A stretch of 64,000 bases of DNA from Glycomyces fuscus (GCA_002529455.1 NYMS01000007.1:17979-81978); one strand, 5' to 3'. Counted from the stretch's first letter, positions 25,852-35,879 are shown. Made by a program: numbers and translations. Notes: generated from the letters alone by a model not told the origin.

Positions 25852-27380
25852 CACACGTTCTTCGTTCGGGGCCGGTGGCCGGTGGCCTCCAGGCGCAGGC
25901 CCGGCAGGTGGAGCCGGCCCTGGCTGGTGTGGACGGTGCTGCCCGCCGGGTCGGGGACCAGGCGGACCATGGTGCCGTCGCCCTCCCCGGTGGCCGAGGA
26001 CAGGCGTCCGGCGACGACGCTGCGCGACTCCAGGGCGCGGGTGACCAGGCGCAGCAGGACGCGGGTGTCGGTCTCGTCCAGGACCCGGCCGTGGGCGCCC
26101 AGGTCGACGAGGCGGGCGGCGGCCTCGCGTTCGGCGGCCCTGCCGGCGGCCTGCTGTCCGCGCAGGCGCGCCTGGGCGCCGGGGTTGCGCCGTACCGGCT
26201 TGGGCACGCCCGCGTTGGGTGCGGTGCCGCTGCGGAACAGGGTGACCGACACCTCCACTCCGGGGGCGTCCCACCAGGTCATGTTGGGCGGGATCTGTTC
26301 CTCGTCGTCGTGGGCCGCGCCCAGGTGGCGCGCGGAGCGGACGTTGAAGGCGGCGCCCATCAGGGCGTGCGCGGCACCGTCGTCGGGGGTGTTGAACACC
26401 CACTCGGCGAGGTGGCGCAGCTGGGTGGAGCGGTTGACCCCGCCGCGCTGGGCCTCGGTGATCTGGCGCAGCAGGGCGATCACGCCCGACACGGCCGACC
26501 GGGTGGCCGAGTGGAGTTCGGCGGCCCGCGCGGGGATGGCGTCGTCGGAGGCGAACCAGGCGCGCAGGGCCCGCCAGCGGCGCCGCCAGTCGGCCAGGCG
26601 CTCGTCGCGCTCCATGAACAGCCGCTCGTCGGAGTCGGCGGCGCGGGAGAGCAGGGTGGCCAGCCCGGTCTCCTCCACCTCGCGCACGGCGCGGTCCAGG
26701 CGGGGCAGGTAGCGGTCGAGCTCGGCCATGAAGTCGGACATGTGCACCAGCAGGGCGTTCTTGTACCGCAGGAAGATGTCCGGGGAGGTGTCGGTGGAGC
26801 GCAGGATCTCACCCAGGGTGACGTGGAACTGGGCGGAGCGGCGCCCCATGTCCTCCATGACCGAGTCCAGGCGCGAGAGCCTGCGGTAGACCTGCTCCGC
26901 CCGGCCGGTGCGGTTGGCCTCGGCCAGTGCGCGCAGGTCCTCCAGGACCTCGGAGAAGACCAGCCGGGACAGGTTGACGTCCTCGATGCGGGCGCCCAGC
27001 AGGTTCTCGGCCGCCTGGTAGGCCCGGTAGCCGAGTTCGCTGAACTGGTAGACCGACTGGCGGTTGCGGTAGCGCGCCAGGTTCCCGGCGCGCGAGGCGT
27101 CGTCGAAGCGGTGCACGACGCGGTCGGCGTGCAGCTCGTCCAGGCGGTCGCGCAGGCTCCGGTCGGGGGCGGGCGCCCCCTCGTGGGACCGGGCGAGTTC
27201 GCGCAGGGCCTCGGCGACGTCGTCGGGGGCCACCTGGACCTGGTGGACCTCGCGCAGGCGGTCCATGGCCCGCAGGATCCACAGGTAGGTGACGTGGTCG
27301 TCGCGCCGGGTGAAGTTGAACAGACGGAACCGGTCGCTGACCGCGAGCGGGTCCATGTCGAGGACTCTGCGTTCGACCAC
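25851..27380 (-). CDS. jetA: JetA-type protein of a type II Wadjet system (DUF2397/TIGR02677)
   Basis: A 509-residue protein matching DUF2397. The N-terminal block RFRLFNFTRRDDHVTYLWILRAMDRL and the later SVMEDMGRRSAQFHVTLGEILRSTD and RYKNALLVHMSDFMAELDRYL helices are typical. The family is the kleisin-like subunit that bridges the SMC heads in Wadjet. It is the first gene of the jetA-jetB-jetC operon. The ATG at 27380 is followed by two further possible starts. About 70 bp upstream, TAGCGT on the minus strand (near 27446-27451) could be the -10. No restriction, phage or transposase gene adjoins it. Confidence 0.9.
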   Translation of the reverse strand: MVERRVLDMDPLAVSDRFRLFNFTRRDDHVTYLWILRAMDRLREVHQVQVAPDDVAEALRELARSHEGAPAPDRSLRDRLDELHADRVVHRFDDASRAGNLARYRNRQSVYQFSELGYRAYQAAENLLGARIEDVNLSRLVFSEVLEDLRALAEANRTGRAEQVYRRLSRLDSVMEDMGRRSAQFHVTLGEILRSTDTSPDIFLRYKNALLVHMSDFMAELDRYLPRLDRAVREVEETGLATLLSRAADSDERLFMERDERLADWRRRWRALRAWFASDDAIPARAAELHSATRSAVSGVIALLRQITEAQRGGVNRSTQLRHLAEWVFNTPDDGAAHALMGAAFNVRSARHLGAAHDDEEQIPPNMTWWDAPGVEVSVTLFRSGTAPNAGVPKPVRRNPGAQARLRGQQAAGRAAEREAAARLVDLGAHGRVLDETDTRVLLRLVTRALESRSVVAGRLSSATGEGDGTMVRLVPDPAGSTVHTSQGRLHLPGLRLEATGHRPRTKNV

Positions 27381-27626
27381 GGGCCGCCCCTTCTGTGGGT
27401 GTGCGCTGGAGGGGCGGACCTCGGCCCGGTCGCGCCCACCCCACTAACGCTAGGTGACCGAAGGGACGGTACACCCGTTTTCCACAGACCCTGTTCCGGG
27501 GAGGCCCCCGGCGACCCGGCGCAGGCCGCCTCCGGTGCCCGGGCCGGACCGGACGGTGCGCTCCCGGCCCCGCCGTCGGGGACGCCCCGCGGCCGCCCCG
27601 CCGGGGCCGGGAGCGCGCCCGCCGGG

Positions 27627-29102
27627 TCAGGCGACCGGCTCGGCCTCCCGCTCGGGCGCGGCGGCCTTGCGGGACCGGCGCCGCAGCACGAACAGGCCCG
27701 TGGCGAGGCTGCCCGCCAGGACCGCGGCCATGATCGCCAGGAAGCCCACCGCCCCCACCTGCGGGCTGATGATCAGCGGGATGGCGGCCGCGGTGACCAG
27801 GCCGCCTCCGAAGAAGGGCTCGAAGATCAGCTGCTTGTAGCCGAACGCCGGATAGGCGGGCGACTTCATCTCCGGGTCGACGACGCGCATCAGCACCAGG
27901 CCCGTGGCGGTGACGCCGAGCGACTGGCCGAACTCGCCGATGCCCCGTTCGAACCAGTGGTTGGGCATCATCCGCGGCGCCAGGAACAGGAAGCCGCACA
28001 GCGACCACAGGACGCCCGCCACCGCGAGGATCGCGAAGGCGGCGAGGTTGTCGGCGATGGCCTGGAGCGACAGGGTGGCCATCGCGGCGATGATGAGCAC
28101 GTCCAGCGACAGTCCCTGGACCCGCTCGACGGTCCTGGAGTCCACCACGTCGCCCCGGTCGAACCGGTCGATGAACACCTGGAGGACGATGCCGCCGATC
28201 ATGGCCAGCGGGAACAGCGGCACGTAGGCCATGATCTCGATGGTGTCGGCCCACAGCGCCCGCTCCAGCCACTGCAGGCCCATGAGGATGAGCTGGCCGA
28301 TGAGCACGGCGAGGGCGACCAGGCCGAAGTGGAGCGTCAGCGGGTCCATGGACGAGGGGTGGACGGTCATGGTCGCGCCCGAGGGGCGCTTGCCCCGCTC
28401 GACCAGCCCGGCCTGCTCGGTGTCGCTGCCCCGGGCGTCGCCGCTGATCACGTTGGACTTGCCGCGGCGCACGCCCCAGTTGATCAGGACGATGCCGGCG
28501 ATGATCCCGGACAGCAGTCCGACGGTGGCCATGCCCAGGGCCAGGTCCTGGCCCTCGGCCCAGCCCGCCTGCTCGAAGGTGTCGCCCAGGCCCGCCGCGG
28601 TGCCGTGCCCGCCCAGGAAGCCGATCTCGATCAGGGCCCCGGAGATGACCGGCACGCCGAGCAGGGGTGTGAGCACCAGCAGGGCGAGCACCAGGCCGAT
28701 CACGTACTGGCCGCTGGCCATGGTGACGCCGAAGGCGAGGTTGGGGCCCGCCAGGGAGGCGGCCTCGCGGAGGCGGGGCAGGGGCTTGCCGAGGAAGAGG
28801 CTGGCGAAGACCACCGAGATCAGCAGGCCGGGCAGGGCGGACCAGACCGACATCACGTCGGCGCCGAAGAGCCCTCCCTCGGCCGCGCGCTCGGCGAAGG
28901 CCCCGCCGACGCCGCGGTCGGCCAGCCACCCCATGAGGCGTCCGAACACGTCGGGGCCCAGGAGCAGCGCGACACCGCCGCCGATGATCGAGCCGGGCAG
29001 GTAGAGCCTCTGCGTCAGCCTCCACTTGACCCGTACCAGCTTCGCTACCAGCAGCAGCACTCCCAGCAGCAGGAGTGCGAGGCCGACGGTCCCAGGGGTC
29101 AT
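27627..29102 (-). CDS. Sodium/glutamate symporter-like transporter (GltS family)
   Basis: A 491-residue integral membrane protein with about 10-12 hydrophobic segments. GltS hallmarks include LPGSIIGGGVALLLGP near the N-terminus, the first-half motif GFLGGHGTAAGLGDTF and the second-half motif GIGEFGQSLGVTATGLVLMRVVDPEM, which are the inverted-repeat substrate loops (GGHGT and EFGQSLGVTATG). The family imports glutamate or related anions with sodium. A cytoplasmic loop (RGKSNVISGDARGSDTEQ) splits the halves, and a basic C-terminal tail ends the protein. The start is supported by AGAGG 6 nt upstream. It precedes jetA on the same strand with a gap of about 246 bp, so co-transcription is possible but there is no functional link. 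Confidence 0.85.
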   Translation of the reverse strand: MTPGTVGLALLLLGVLLLVAKLVRVKWRLTQRLYLPGSIIGGGVALLLGPDVFGRLMGWLADRGVGGAFAERAAEGGLFGADVMSVWSALPGLLISVVFASLFLGKPLPRLREAASLAGPNLAFGVTMASGQYVIGLVLALLVLTPLLGVPVISGALIEIGFLGGHGTAAGLGDTFEQAGWAEGQDLALGMATVGLLSGIIAGIVLINWGVRRGKSNVISGDARGSDTEQAGLVERGKRPSGATMTVHPSSMDPLTLHFGLVALAVLIGQLILMGLQWLERALWADTIEIMAYVPLFPLAMIGGIVLQVFIDRFDRGDVVDSRTVERVQGLSLDVLIIAAMATLSLQAIADNLAAFAILAVAGVLWSLCGFLFLAPRMMPNHWFERGIGEFGQSLGVTATGLVLMRVVDPEMKSPAYPAFGYKQLIFEPFFGGGLVTAAAIPLIISPQVGAVGFLAIMAAVLAGSLATGLFVLRRRSRKAAAPEREAEPVA

Positions 29103-29617
29103 CCTCCACCTCTCGTGTCTCGGTTCCGCGAGGGCGTGCGCACCCGGACGTGAGGGGTCGGGCGGCGCGCCTCGGCTCGGTGCCGTGGTGGGGAGGCAGG
29201 GGGGAAGGACACCACGGCCGCGGGTGACCGTGGCGTCACGATCACCTGCGGCATCCTACACACGCCGTAGTGGTGCCGGACACGGACGCAGCGTGACGGA
29301 CGCGGGCGGAGTGCGCGGATCCGGTCACGCTGCGCGAACCGTGACGCCCGCGGCCGCCGGCGCCCTCGTCCGCGGTGATGACCGGAACACGGCTCCAGGG
29401 ACGGTTTCGGGGCGCCCGCCGGAGCGGGACGCGCGTCTCGGAGGGGCCGCGGGGCCTACCGGAGCCGGAGCCCCCGGCCGTCCACCCCCGGGGATGGGAA
29501 GTGTCACGCCGGGCCGGAGGGTGCCCCCTCCTCCCCTATCTTTCCATTGACAAGTTCGTTCCACAGGAGCAATATTTCCGGTGGAAAGATTCCAGGCAAC
29601 GGACCGGGAGAACCCCC
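29103..29617. other. 515-bp intergenic region with promoters and GTCAC/GTGAC elements
   Basis: No convincing gene. The left part, upstream of the GltS-like gene, has several GTGAC/GTCAC elements (for example at 29224-29247, 29292-29297, 29324-29329 and 29340-29345, the last two forming GTCACG-N10-CGTGAC). It also has TAGGAT on the minus strand (29253-29258), a possible -10. The right part carries the promoter of the DoxX-like gene. Confidence 0.5.
29538..29590 (+). promoter_or_regulatory. Sigma70-type promoter bracketed by an inverted repeat
   Basis: A perfect -35 TTGACA (29547-29552) and a -10 AATATT (29571-29576) are separated by 18 bp, which is rare in this GC-rich window. They are bracketed by the perfect 9-bp arms ATCTTTCCA (29538-29546) and TGGAAAGAT (29582-29590). 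A repressor bound to the arms would cover the promoter. The DoxX-like gene starts 28 bp further on. Confidence 0.6.
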
Positions 29618-30121
29618 TTGGAGCCCCTCATCGCCCTCGTCGGCGTCACCGCCGTACTGCTCGCCCTCGGCGCCGCGGGCCTGCGTCCGCTGCGCTCCTG
29701 GCCGCTCGCCCTGCGGGGCGGGATCGCCGCCATGTTCACCCTGACCGGCGTGGTCCACTTCGTGGGCATGCGCGAGGAGCTGATCGCGATGGTCCCGCCC
29801 GCGCTGCCCGCTCCGGCCCTGCTGGTCACCGTCACCGGCGTCCTCGAACTGGCCGGGGCGGCGGGGATCCTGTGGGCGCGCACCTCGCCCTGGGCCGCGG
29901 CCGGGCTCAGCGCCCTGCTGGTGGTCATGTTCCCGGCCAACGTCCACGCGATCACGGCCGGGACGGTCTCCGGGATGACCGAGAGCCTGCCCCTGCGCAC
30001 CGCCATGCAGGCGGTGTTCCTGGCCGCGACGCTCGCCGTGCTGGTCCACCACCTGCGCGAGCGGCGGCGCCCGGCGCCGGACTCCCCCGAGCGGGCGTCC
30101 GGCGCCGGCACCGCCGTGTGA
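29618..30121 (+). CDS. DoxX-like small integral membrane protein
   Basis: A 167-residue protein with about four or five hydrophobic helices and a polar Arg/Pro-rich C-terminal tail. The run AAMFTLTGVVHFVGMREELIAMVPPALP followed by VTVTGVLELAGAAGILW is the DoxX pattern, and NVHAITAGTVSGM follows the third helix. DoxX-type proteins are linked to redox or thiosulphate metabolism, but the role of this branch is unknown. The TTG at 29618 is used because GGGAG lies about 7 nt upstream. The open frame extends further upstream but lacks a ribosome binding site and crosses the promoter. Confidence 0.75.
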   Translation: MEPLIALVGVTAVLLALGAAGLRPLRSWPLALRGGIAAMFTLTGVVHFVGMREELIAMVPPALPAPALLVTVTGVLELAGAAGILWARTSPWAAAGLSALLVVMFPANVHAITAGTVSGMTESLPLRTAMQAVFLAATLAVLVHHLRERRRPAPDSPERASGAGTAV

Positions 30122-30227
30122 GCCGCCGGGCGGCGGCGCGGCGCGGGCCCCCGGGCTGACGCGAGGGCCCGCACGCGTGCCTGTGTAGGGTGGCCGCGGA
30201 CCGGAGCCGACACGGGAGGACGGTGGG

Positions 30228-31043
30228 ATGGGCCTGTTCGCCATCAGCGACCTGCACGTGAGGCACGGTGACAACCGCGCCTTCACCGAGGGCCTGCGGC
30301 CGGAGTCCGACGACGACTGGCTCCTGGTGGCCGGAGACGTCGCCGAGACCCGCGACGACGTCCTGTGGGCGATGGAGCTGCTGGCCGACCGGTTCGCCAC
30401 CGTGGTCTGGGTGCCCGGCAACCACGACCTGTGGACCACGCCCGCCGACCCCGTCCAGCTGCGCGGGGAGGAGCGCTACCGGCACCTGGTCGGGGCCCTG
30501 CGCGGCCTGGGCGTGCACACCCCCGAGGACCCCTACCCGGTGTGGCCGGGCCCCGACGGCCCGGTCGCCGTGGCCCCCCTGTTCGTCCTGTACGACCACA
30601 CCTTCCGGCCCGGGGGAACGCGCACCAAGGAGGAGGCCCTGGCGGTCGCGCACGAGGCGGGCGTGGTGTGCACCGACGAGTACCTGCTGCACCCCGACCC
30701 CCACCCCGGGCGCGACGCCTGGTGCCGCGCCCGTCTGGAGTACACCCGCGCGAGGCTGGACGCGTTGGACCCGGGGCTGCCCACCGTGCTGGTCAACCAC
30801 TTCCCGCTCGTGCGCGAGCCCACCCGGATCCTGCGCCACCCCGAGTTCGCCCAGTGGTGCGGGACCGAGGCCACCGCGGACTGGCACGTGCGCTACCGGG
30901 CGCGCGCGGTGGTCTACGGGCACCTGCACATCCCGCGCACGATCGTGGTCGACGGCGTACCCCACGTGGAGGTCTCGCTCGGCTACCCCCGGGAGTGGGG
31001 CGCCCGTCCGCACCCGCCCGAGGGGCCGCGCCGCATCCTGTAG
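30228..31043 (+). CDS. Metallophosphoesterase family protein
   Basis: A 271-residue calcineurin-like phosphoesterase. All five metal-binding signatures are visible: SDLHVRHGD (DxH), LVAGDVAE (GD), PGNHDLW (GNHD), VLVNHFPL and YGHLHIP (GHxH). The fold hydrolyses phosphomono- or diesters using two metal ions; the substrate cannot be predicted. The ATG at 30228 is preceded by GGGAGG 8 nt upstream, and TAGGGT at 30185-30190 is a plausible -10. It ends 20 bp from the convergent isopentenyl-diphosphate isomerase gene. Confidence 0.9.
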   Translation: MGLFAISDLHVRHGDNRAFTEGLRPESDDDWLLVAGDVAETRDDVLWAMELLADRFATVVWVPGNHDLWTTPADPVQLRGEERYRHLVGALRGLGVHTPEDPYPVWPGPDGPVAVAPLFVLYDHTFRPGGTRTKEEALAVAHEAGVVCTDEYLLHPDPHPGRDAWCRARLEYTRARLDALDPGLPTVLVNHFPLVREPTRILRHPEFAQWCGTEATADWHVRYRARAVVYGHLHIPRTIVVDGVPHVEVSLGYPREWGARPHPPEGPRRIL

Positions 31044-31062
31044 GCCGTCGGCGGGGCGGGGG

Positions 31063-31659
31063 CTACCAGCCCGCGCCGGGGGCCAGCTCGCGCACCGCGG
31101 GCAGCGCGGCGTCGAACACGGTCGGGAACCACGCCGAGAGCGGGTGCTCCCCGCGCAGACCCGCCAGCCCGTCCGGGTCGACGAACGCGGTCTCGGCGAT
31201 CTCCGCGGGATCGGGGCGCAGACCGTCGCGCACCAGGCCCACGAAGAGGTGGTTGTACTCCTGCTCCACCAGCCCGGAGACCGGGTCGGGGTGGTTGTAG
31301 CGCACGGTTCCGGCCTCCCGCATCAGCGCGGGGGCCACCCCCAGCTCCTCGCCGGTGCGCCGGGCGGCGGCCGCGAAGGGGGGCTCGCCGGGCCAGGGGT
31401 GGCCGCAGCAGGTGTTGGACCACACGCCGGGCGAGTGGTACTTGCCCGGGGCGCGGCGCTGGAGCAGCAGGCGGCCCCGCTCGTCCAGGAGGAAGACCGA
31501 GAAGGCCCGGTGCAGCCTTCCGGGGGCCAGGTGCGCGGAGAGCTTCTCCGCGGTGCCGATGGTCACCCCGTCCTCGTCGACCAGTTCGAGCATGACCGGC
31601 CGCGCGGCGCGGTCGTCCGTGGCGGCGGAGCGGTGGTCGGTGTCCGGGCTGGTGGTCAT
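31063..31659 (-). CDS. idi: Isopentenyl-diphosphate delta-isomerase, type 1
   Basis: A 198-residue Nudix-fold IPP isomerase that interconverts IPP and DMAPP. Hallmarks are LHRAFSVFLLDERGRLLLQRRA, the catalytic-cysteine block WSNTCCGHPWPGE, the Nudix-derived AAARRTGEELGV and the second active-site region NHPDPVSGLVEQEYNHLFVG (Glu and Tyr). Length and motifs are complete. The ATG at 31659 has GAAGGA 5 nt upstream. It is the last gene of the minus-strand operon encapsulin, 2-MIB synthase, GPP methyltransferase, idi. Its likely role is to supply DMAPP for GPP and hence the C11 terpene substrate. An idi gene inside this operon is worth noting, because the core MIB cassette is usually the first three genes. 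Confidence 0.93.
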   Translation of the reverse strand: MTTSPDTDHRSAATDDRAARPVMLELVDEDGVTIGTAEKLSAHLAPGRLHRAFSVFLLDERGRLLLQRRAPGKYHSPGVWSNTCCGHPWPGEPPFAAAARRTGEELGVAPALMREAGTVRYNHPDPVSGLVEQEYNHLFVGLVRDGLRPDPAEIAETAFVDPDGLAGLRGEHPLSAWFPTVFDAALPAVRELAPGAGW

Positions 31660-31736
31660 GGGTTTCCTTCGTGTTCGACGGCGGGTGGGTGCTCCGCGGG
31701 GCGGCGCGGCCGGGGCCCGCGCCGCCCCGGCGGGGT

Positions 31737-32597
31737 TCAGACGCGGTCGGCCGCGATGAGCAGGTAGTGGAAGCTGTTCTCCTTGTAGGCGGTGAGGAAG
31801 GGCTCCTCGATGCCGGTGGCCACGGAGGACTTCGCGCGCAGCTCCCAGTAGGGGATCGTGGCCGCGGTGAGGTCCACGACCTCGATCGGGACGAGGCCGT
31901 TGGCGGCCATGGCCCGGAAGTACTCGCTGCGGGGGTGGATGTTGCAGGTGTAGTGCTCGTCGATGCGGCTGACCGCCTTGGACCGGCCGCCGGTCACGTC
32001 GTTGTAGCAGCCGGTGATGGTGACGTAGCGGCCACCGTACTCCAGCAGGCGGGCGTGCTCGCGGAAGAGCTCGAACAGGTCCACGTACATGGTGGACTCG
32101 TTGTTCCAGCTGGCGCGCAGGGAGCCCGTCTCGAAGCCGGTGTCGAGCATGTTGCGGAAGTGGAAGCGCACCCGGTCGGCCACGCCCCGCTCCTCGGCCT
32201 GGCCGTTGGCGAAGGCGACCTGCTGCTCGGAGATGCTGATCCCGTCCACGTGGCAGCCGAAGCGCTGGTGGGCCATGAAGCTGGTGCCGCCGCGCCCGGA
32301 GCCGGTGTCCATGATCCGGTCGTCGGGCCCGACCGCGCCCAGGTGGTCCAGGAGCAGGTGGGCCTGCGCGGTCTCCAGGCGGTGCATCTCCTGGATGATG
32401 CGCTCGTCGCGGGTCTCCTCGGGGCCCTCCAGCACGGACCGGTCGTAGTCGCCGATCCCGTAGTGGTGGTGGTAGAGGCCGTCGACCTCGCCGAGGCGGA
32501 TGTTGACGGGGTCCTTCTCGGCGTTCCAGTACGCCGCCACGGACTTCTGGTAGGCGGTGCGCAGGACGTCCGCCGGGCGGGCGATGGTCTCGGTCAT
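31737..32597 (-). CDS. Geranyl diphosphate 2-C-methyltransferase
   Basis: A 286-residue SAM-dependent methyltransferase that adds a methyl group to C2 of geranyl diphosphate, giving the C11 precursor of 2-methylisoborneol. The SAM-binding motif I is IMDTGSGRGGTSFMAHQRF, followed by GISISEQQVAFANGQAEERG. The N-terminal YHHHYGIGDYD and the aromatic active-site segments YVDLFELFREHARLL and GCYNDVTGGRSKAVSRIDEHYTC are typical of the GPPMT family. AAGGAG lies 8 nt upstream of the ATG. The upstream neighbour is the cyclase that uses its product, so the assignment is firm. Confidence 0.93.
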   Translation of the reverse strand: MTETIARPADVLRTAYQKSVAAYWNAEKDPVNIRLGEVDGLYHHHYGIGDYDRSVLEGPEETRDERIIQEMHRLETAQAHLLLDHLGAVGPDDRIMDTGSGRGGTSFMAHQRFGCHVDGISISEQQVAFANGQAEERGVADRVRFHFRNMLDTGFETGSLRASWNNESTMYVDLFELFREHARLLEYGGRYVTITGCYNDVTGGRSKAVSRIDEHYTCNIHPRSEYFRAMAANGLVPIEVVDLTAATIPYWELRAKSSVATGIEEPFLTAYKENSFHYLLIAADRV

Positions 32598-32702
32598 CGT
32601 GAGGGCTCCTTGTCGTGGTGTGTCGGTCGGGGCCGGACCGCGACGGGTCAGGGGTGCGGACCGGTCCGGGGAGGGGCGGGACGCGCAGGGGGCGCGGCCC
32701 GC

Positions 32703-34025
32703 TCAGTCGGTGCCCGTGCCGTGGTAGCGGGGGCTGCGGGCGTGCCATTCGCGGCTGCCGCCGAGCCAGGCCCACAGGCCCCACAGGAAGCGGCGCAGCT
32801 CGGGCGAGCCCGCGAGGGCCAGGGCGGCGGCCTCGGCCTCGAAGGCGTGCATCAGCTCGTCGTGGACGTCGACGGTGCGCCGGACGGCCTCACCCAGCGA
32901 GCATCCGTCCTCGGTGGCGATCAGCCGGGGCAGGCTGAGGTCGGTGACGTCCTCCTTGCCCATGGAGTACAGGTCGTTCACGATCACGCTCGCGCTGCCC
33001 GCCAGGGTGAACACGCGGCGCACGCTCGGCTGGGAGAACTCCTCGTGCGACAGCTCGTACCCGGCGACCGCGTCGATGAGCGCCATGCACGGCACGAAGC
33101 TGTTCTCGTGCCGGTGCATGAGGAACTCCCAGACCGGCGGCCGGTGGCCGGTGGCCAGCCAGACGCCCTCCTGGTTGTAGGCCACGAACATGATCGCCAG
33201 CTCGTGGCGGAGCCTGCGCACCTGTGACGCCGTGGCGTAGGCGCCGAGCCGGTTCAGGCTGGAGCGCAGGGCGACCATCACCGGGTCCGCGCGCACGACC
33301 TCCTCCAGCTGCGGCGCGTAGCGCAGCGGCAGGTGCGCCTGGTCGATGACCGAGTGGGCGATCGCCAGGCGCCGGCCGAGCAGCTCCGGGTGCGCCTCCT
33401 CCGCCTCGCCGTCGACGTAGTGGTCGTCCACGGACCACTCGGCCAGGGCGCACCTGGCCGCGGCCAGCAGCCGGTCGGGGTCGTCGGTCTCGGGGTGGGC
33501 GAGCATGATGAGGCGCCCGAACCCGGCCGCGCGCACCTTGTCGAGCTGGCCGGGGTAGACCCCCACCTCCTCGGCCCACTCGACCAGGCGGTCGTCGACC
33601 TCGTCGCCCAGGGCGGGGTCGTCGCGGACGGCGGGCGGGCAGTACAGCGCCGGAACCGGCTCCCCGTCGGGCTCGGGCCCCGCGGACGCGGGAACCCCGG
33701 GCTCCGGGGCCTCCTTCGCGGTCGGCGAGGGCTCCCGGACGCGCGCTCCCCCGGGGTGGCCGGGGACGCGGAGCCCGGTGCGCGCGGCGGGGGAGCCGGG
33801 GCTCTGGTCGGCGACGTGCGACTCGGGCAGCCGGAGCCGGAGCGCGGACGTCCCGATCCCCGCCGGGCCCACGGGCAGCCGGGGCGCGGGCGGCGCCTGG
33901 CGCGCGGGCGCGGGTACCAGCAGGTCCGGTCTCCCGGGGCGCCGCGGGTCGCGGAGCAGGTCGTCCACCAGGGCCGCCACCTCCGGGGAGGCGGTGGAGG
34001 CGGACATCCTGGGCAGCGGTGGCAC
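32703..34025 (-). CDS. 2-methylisoborneol synthase (class I terpene cyclase), predicted encapsulin cargo
   Basis: A terpene cyclase of about 440 residues converting 2-methyl-GPP to 2-methylisoborneol, an earthy odorant. The metal-binding Asp-rich motif is WSVDDHYVDG, the NSE/DTE triad is IVNDLYSMGKED, and the C-terminal RYHGTG supplies the late Arg-Tyr pair. The first 120 or so residues are Pro/Ala/Gly/Glu-rich, of low complexity and predicted disordered; in family 2B encapsulin systems such an N-terminal extension directs loading into the shell. The GTG at 34025 is chosen for its GGGGG ribosome binding site 9 nt upstream; the ATG at 34007 is an alternative. It lies directly downstream of the shell gene and upstream of the GPP methyltransferase. 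Confidence 0.93.
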   Translation of the reverse strand: MPPLPRMSASTASPEVAALVDDLLRDPRRPGRPDLLVPAPARQAPPAPRLPVGPAGIGTSALRLRLPESHVADQSPGSPAARTGLRVPGHPGGARVREPSPTAKEAPEPGVPASAGPEPDGEPVPALYCPPAVRDDPALGDEVDDRLVEWAEEVGVYPGQLDKVRAAGFGRLIMLAHPETDDPDRLLAAARCALAEWSVDDHYVDGEAEEAHPELLGRRLAIAHSVIDQAHLPLRYAPQLEEVVRADPVMVALRSSLNRLGAYATASQVRRLRHELAIMFVAYNQEGVWLATGHRPPVWEFLMHRHENSFVPCMALIDAVAGYELSHEEFSQPSVRRVFTLAGSASVIVNDLYSMGKEDVTDLSLPRLIATEDGCSLGEAVRRTVDVHDELMHAFEAEAAALALAGSPELRRFLWGLWAWLGGSREWHARSPRYHGTGTD

Positions 34026-34060
34026 CGTCTCAGGCCCCCTTCCCTGATCGTGTCGGGTGC

Positions 34061-35464
<1,404 letters not shown>

Positions 35465-35602
35465 GCGCCGTGTCTCTCCTCAATCGTGGTCGCGTTCGCG
35501 TCCCACGGGACCGGCGGAGCGGCCCCGCGGGACGCGAGCGGGAGGGGAAGGGGTTACGCGTCATCGGATACGTGGGGTGACCAGGGCTGTTGACGCACAG
35601 GC

Positions 35603-35631
35603 CAGCGCTTCGTAAACCGCTGATCACCCTA
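35603..35631 (-). promoter_or_regulatory. Candidate promoter/operator of the encapsulin-MIB operon
   Basis: On the minus strand TAGGGT (35631-35626) is a possible -10. It is followed by the inverted repeat CAGCG-N10-CGCTG (35603-35622) in the early leader. The start codon is about 160 nt downstream, leaving a long leader. Confidence 0.35.
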
Positions 35632-35773
35632 GGAGCGACCATTCGGATTTCGCAAGGAAACCGGAGTTTTTCTCGGCGGAACCGGAGAAAACCCTGTCCC
35701 ATATCCCCGCCGTTTCCCCGAATCCGGGGACGGACGCCCACCAACAGGGCGAACCGCACCACCGCCACAAGCC

Positions 35774-35844
35774 CACGAACAGCTCATACACTCGCAAAAG
35801 CTTCCGTGTTCCGCACACCTCGACACGAACAGAGCCACGAACAG
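35774..35844 (+). repeat. Three direct copies of CACGAACAG
   Basis: The 9-mer CACGAACAG occurs at 35774-35782, 35824-35832 and 35836-35844 in the AT-rich gap between the encapsulin and bacteriocin operons. A TACACT hexamer at 35787-35792 lies between copies one and two. Binding sites for a regulator are plausible but unproven. Confidence 0.5.
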
Positions 35845-35852
35845 GGACCACC

Positions 35853-35879
35853 AATTCATGACATTTCGTGATGTGAATT
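35853..35879. promoter_or_regulatory. AT-rich interrupted palindrome
   Basis: AATTCA (35853-35858) and TGAATT (35874-35879) are inverted, with inner ACAT/ATGT arms around TTCGTG. The site follows the CACGAACAG repeats immediately and may be part of the same operator region. Confidence 0.4.
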
